Assembly (NCBI RefSeq): GCF_004103715.1
Contig: NZ_CP035282.1
Location: 1,354,673-1,418,672, forward strand
From: Acidilutibacter cellobiosedens
Lineage (GTDB): Bacteria; Bacillota; Clostridia; Tissierellales; Acidilutibacteraceae
Length of the DNA: 64,000 nucleotides
Direction of reading: 5' to 3'
Shown here: in pieces, positions 62,679 through 64,000 of the stretch
How positions within the stretch are numbered: the first letter of the stretch is position 1
Layout: the number at the start of each line of letters is the position of its first letter
Made by a program: the position numbers and the translations under genes
Notes under the pieces: model-generated
Database searches by the model: none
The model's input: the letters and a program-made list of their open reading frames with translations, nothing else
What the model was told of the DNA's origin: nothing

Positions 62679-63668
62679 ATGGCTGTAAAAATTGCAATCG
62701 TTAACTCAAGCAGCTTTGGGAGGATTTTTCCGGAGCATATGGAAAGATTAAAAAAATTAGGAGAGGTAGACAGATTTGATCTTTCCAAAGATATGGGAGG
62801 AAAGGAATTAGCTCAGAAACTTATGGGTTATTCAATTATAATAGCAAGTGTTACGCCTTTATATAATAAAGAATTCTTTGATTATAAGGATAAAACTCTT
62901 TTGATTGCCCGTCACGGTATTGGATATAACAACATAGATATAGAAGCCGCCACTAAAAAAGGTACATTTGTTACAAAAGTGGATGCTGTTGTGGAAAGAG
63001 AATCGGTAGCAGAGAACGCTGTTGCTTTATTGATGACCGTTATAAGGCAGACAGCCCTTGCTTCAGAAAAGGCAAAAGAGGGGAAATGGGCTGAAAGAGC
63101 AAAATTTATGGGTTATGAAATAAAAGATAAAACAGTTGGAGTTATAGGTTTCGGAAATATCGGAAGCAGAGTAGGAGAAATATTAAAGAACGGGTTTAAC
63201 GCAAAATTAATAGCTTATGATCCATATCTTACTCGGGAGGAAATAGAAAAAAGAGGGGCTCAATCGGTATCCTTAGAAGAACTTCTTAAGAACTCAGACA
63301 TAATTTCCTTAAATGCTCTTTTAAATGAAAATAGTTACCATATGATGTCCGAAAAGAGTTTTGCTTTGATGAAAAAAGGCGTATTTATCGTAAATGCAGC
63401 AAGAGGAGGACTTATAGACGAAAAGAGCTTGATAAAAGCATTAGATGAAGGAATAATAGGCGGCTTAGGGTTAGACGTAGTTGAAGGAGAACCTATAGAT
63501 GAAACTCATCCGTTATTTGCTTATAAAAATGTGGTGATAACTCCTCATACATCAGCTTATACTTATGAATGTTTAAAAGGCATGGGGGATAAGGTTGTAG
63601 ATGATGCAGAGAAAATTGCAAAGAACGAGAATCCTAATAACGTTGTTAATAAAGAATTATTAAAATAG
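62679..63668 (+). CDS. D-isomer specific 2-hydroxyacid dehydrogenase
   Basis: This is a 329-aa NAD-dependent dehydrogenase. The Rossmann motif GFGNIGSRVG is near 155, the catalytic Arg is probably in NAARGGLIDE (about 240), and the Glu and His are in GLDVVEGEPIDE and TPHTSAYT. ARHGIGYNNID and VAENAVALLM are typical of phosphoglycerate dehydrogenase-like enzymes; no ACT domain is present. Next to a 6-phosphogluconate dehydrogenase it probably acts on a keto sugar acid (for example a 2-ketogluconate reductase), which is inference. AAAGGAG precedes the ATG. Confidence 0.88.
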   Translation: MAVKIAIVNSSSFGRIFPEHMERLKKLGEVDRFDLSKDMGGKELAQKLMGYSIIIASVTPLYNKEFFDYKDKTLLIARHGIGYNNIDIEAATKKGTFVTKVDAVVERESVAENAVALLMTVIRQTALASEKAKEGKWAERAKFMGYEIKDKTVGVIGFGNIGSRVGEILKNGFNAKLIAYDPYLTREEIEKRGAQSVSLEELLKNSDIISLNALLNENSYHMMSEKSFALMKKGVFIVNAARGGLIDEKSLIKALDEGIIGGLGLDVVEGEPIDETHPLFAYKNVVITPHTSAYTYECLKGMGDKVVDDAEKIAKNENPNNVVNKELLK

Positions 63669-63699
63669 TGTAGGAATTTAACGGTAGGGGGAGAAATGA

Positions 63700-64000
63700 A
63701 TGAAAGATATTGGGTTAATTGGATTAGGAGTAATGGGACGAAATCTTTCTTTAAATATTGGAAACAAGGGTTTTAGTGTAGCGGTATTCAATATGACTTC
63801 TCAGAAAACAAAGGATTTTATAGAAAATGAAGTAGGGAAACAGGATATTACGGGTTATTACGATATTAAATCTTTTGTTGAATCTTTGAAAAAACCAAGA
63901 AAAATCTTGCTAATGGTTAAAGCAGGAAAACCAGTGGACAGTGTGATTGAAAAACTTATTCCTTATCTTGATGAGGGAGATCTTATTATGGATGGAGGAA
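63700..64000 (+). CDS. gnd: 6-phosphogluconate dehydrogenase (partial, N-terminus)
   Basis: The first 100 codons are visible before the window edge. IGLIGLGVMGRNLSLNIGNKG is the NADP-binding N-terminus of decarboxylating 6-phosphogluconate dehydrogenase, followed by VAVFNMTSQKT and SLKKPRKILLMVKAGKPVDSVI. It starts 31 bases after the hydroxyacid dehydrogenase, with GGGGG upstream. It would oxidise 6-phosphogluconate to ribulose 5-phosphate. Beta-hydroxyacid dehydrogenases share the fold, but this N-terminus follows Gnd. Confidence 0.9.
   Translation, partial: MKDIGLIGLGVMGRNLSLNIGNKGFSVAVFNMTSQKTKDFIENEVGKQDITGYYDIKSFVESLKKPRKILLMVKAGKPVDSVIEKLIPYLDEGDLIMDGG

Overview
The window is AT-rich and carries the marks of an anaerobic, spore-forming, low-GC Firmicute (class Clostridia or Tissierellia). 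It has a GerA-type germinant receptor operon, a CotF-like coat protein pair, a SufBDSU iron-sulfur operon, SAM-I and T-box leaders, PyrR-type attenuation of a pyrBICFKDE operon, strong AGGAGG ribosome sites and frequent TTG/GTG starts. No species is claimed.

Layout. 1-2906: end of a suf operon. 3318-8601: a DUF6512-like membrane protein, an orphan vanW-vanG pair, a nitroreductase, a REP-like palindrome and a peptide/lipid-type ABC exporter. 8772-9907: an M23-like membrane protein and a gene scrap. 10127-21330: the most unusual region, a CXXX-repeat RiPP locus. It encodes a fused radical-SAM/maturase protein, an 87-aa accessory protein, a membrane-anchored solute-binding protein, a 60-aa precursor with seven cysteines at four-residue spacing, an ABC exporter, a sugar-type permease, three decayed genes (second permease, secretion adaptor, FtsX/MacB-like permease) and an intact MsmX/UgpC-type ATPase. 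21419-25507: Cu/Zn SOD, flavin-binding protein, YkuK, patatin, a putative Zn protease and a stand-alone EIIA-Glc. 25763-30939: a YhaO/YhaN-type nuclease pair, a phosphoesterase and a CYTH protein. 30998-39497: small membrane proteins, a Fur-box flavodoxin, an L,D-transpeptidase lipoprotein, an MCP with a C-terminal Cache-like domain, PEP synthase, a small spore-type protein, an HD hydrolase and a GNAT acetyltransferase. 39617-42295: metNIQ under a SAM-I riboswitch. 42532-43890: coat proteins and a HAD phosphatase. 43931-49773: a tRNA-Leu and the pyr operon, apparently sharing one promoter. 49835-55825: SNF transporter, ger operon, cold-shock protein, GIY-YIG protein. 55917-57172: T-box and trpS. 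57207-64000: sugar-acid genes (eda, RpiR regulator, hydroxyacid dehydrogenase, 6-phosphogluconate dehydrogenase) split by two different IS110-family elements.

How genes work together. The CXXX locus reads as one unit: the precursor is modified on its cysteines by the radical SAM protein and exported by the adjacent ABC protein. The sugar-type ABC parts could sense or retrieve a compound, but that arm is visibly decaying. The pyr operon is complete for UMP synthesis from carbamoyl phosphate. The eda/rpiR/dehydrogenase set looks like a sugar-acid catabolic island, with a strong promoter overlapped by a 28-bp palindrome that is a good operator candidate. All assignments come from reading the sequence; no database search was run.
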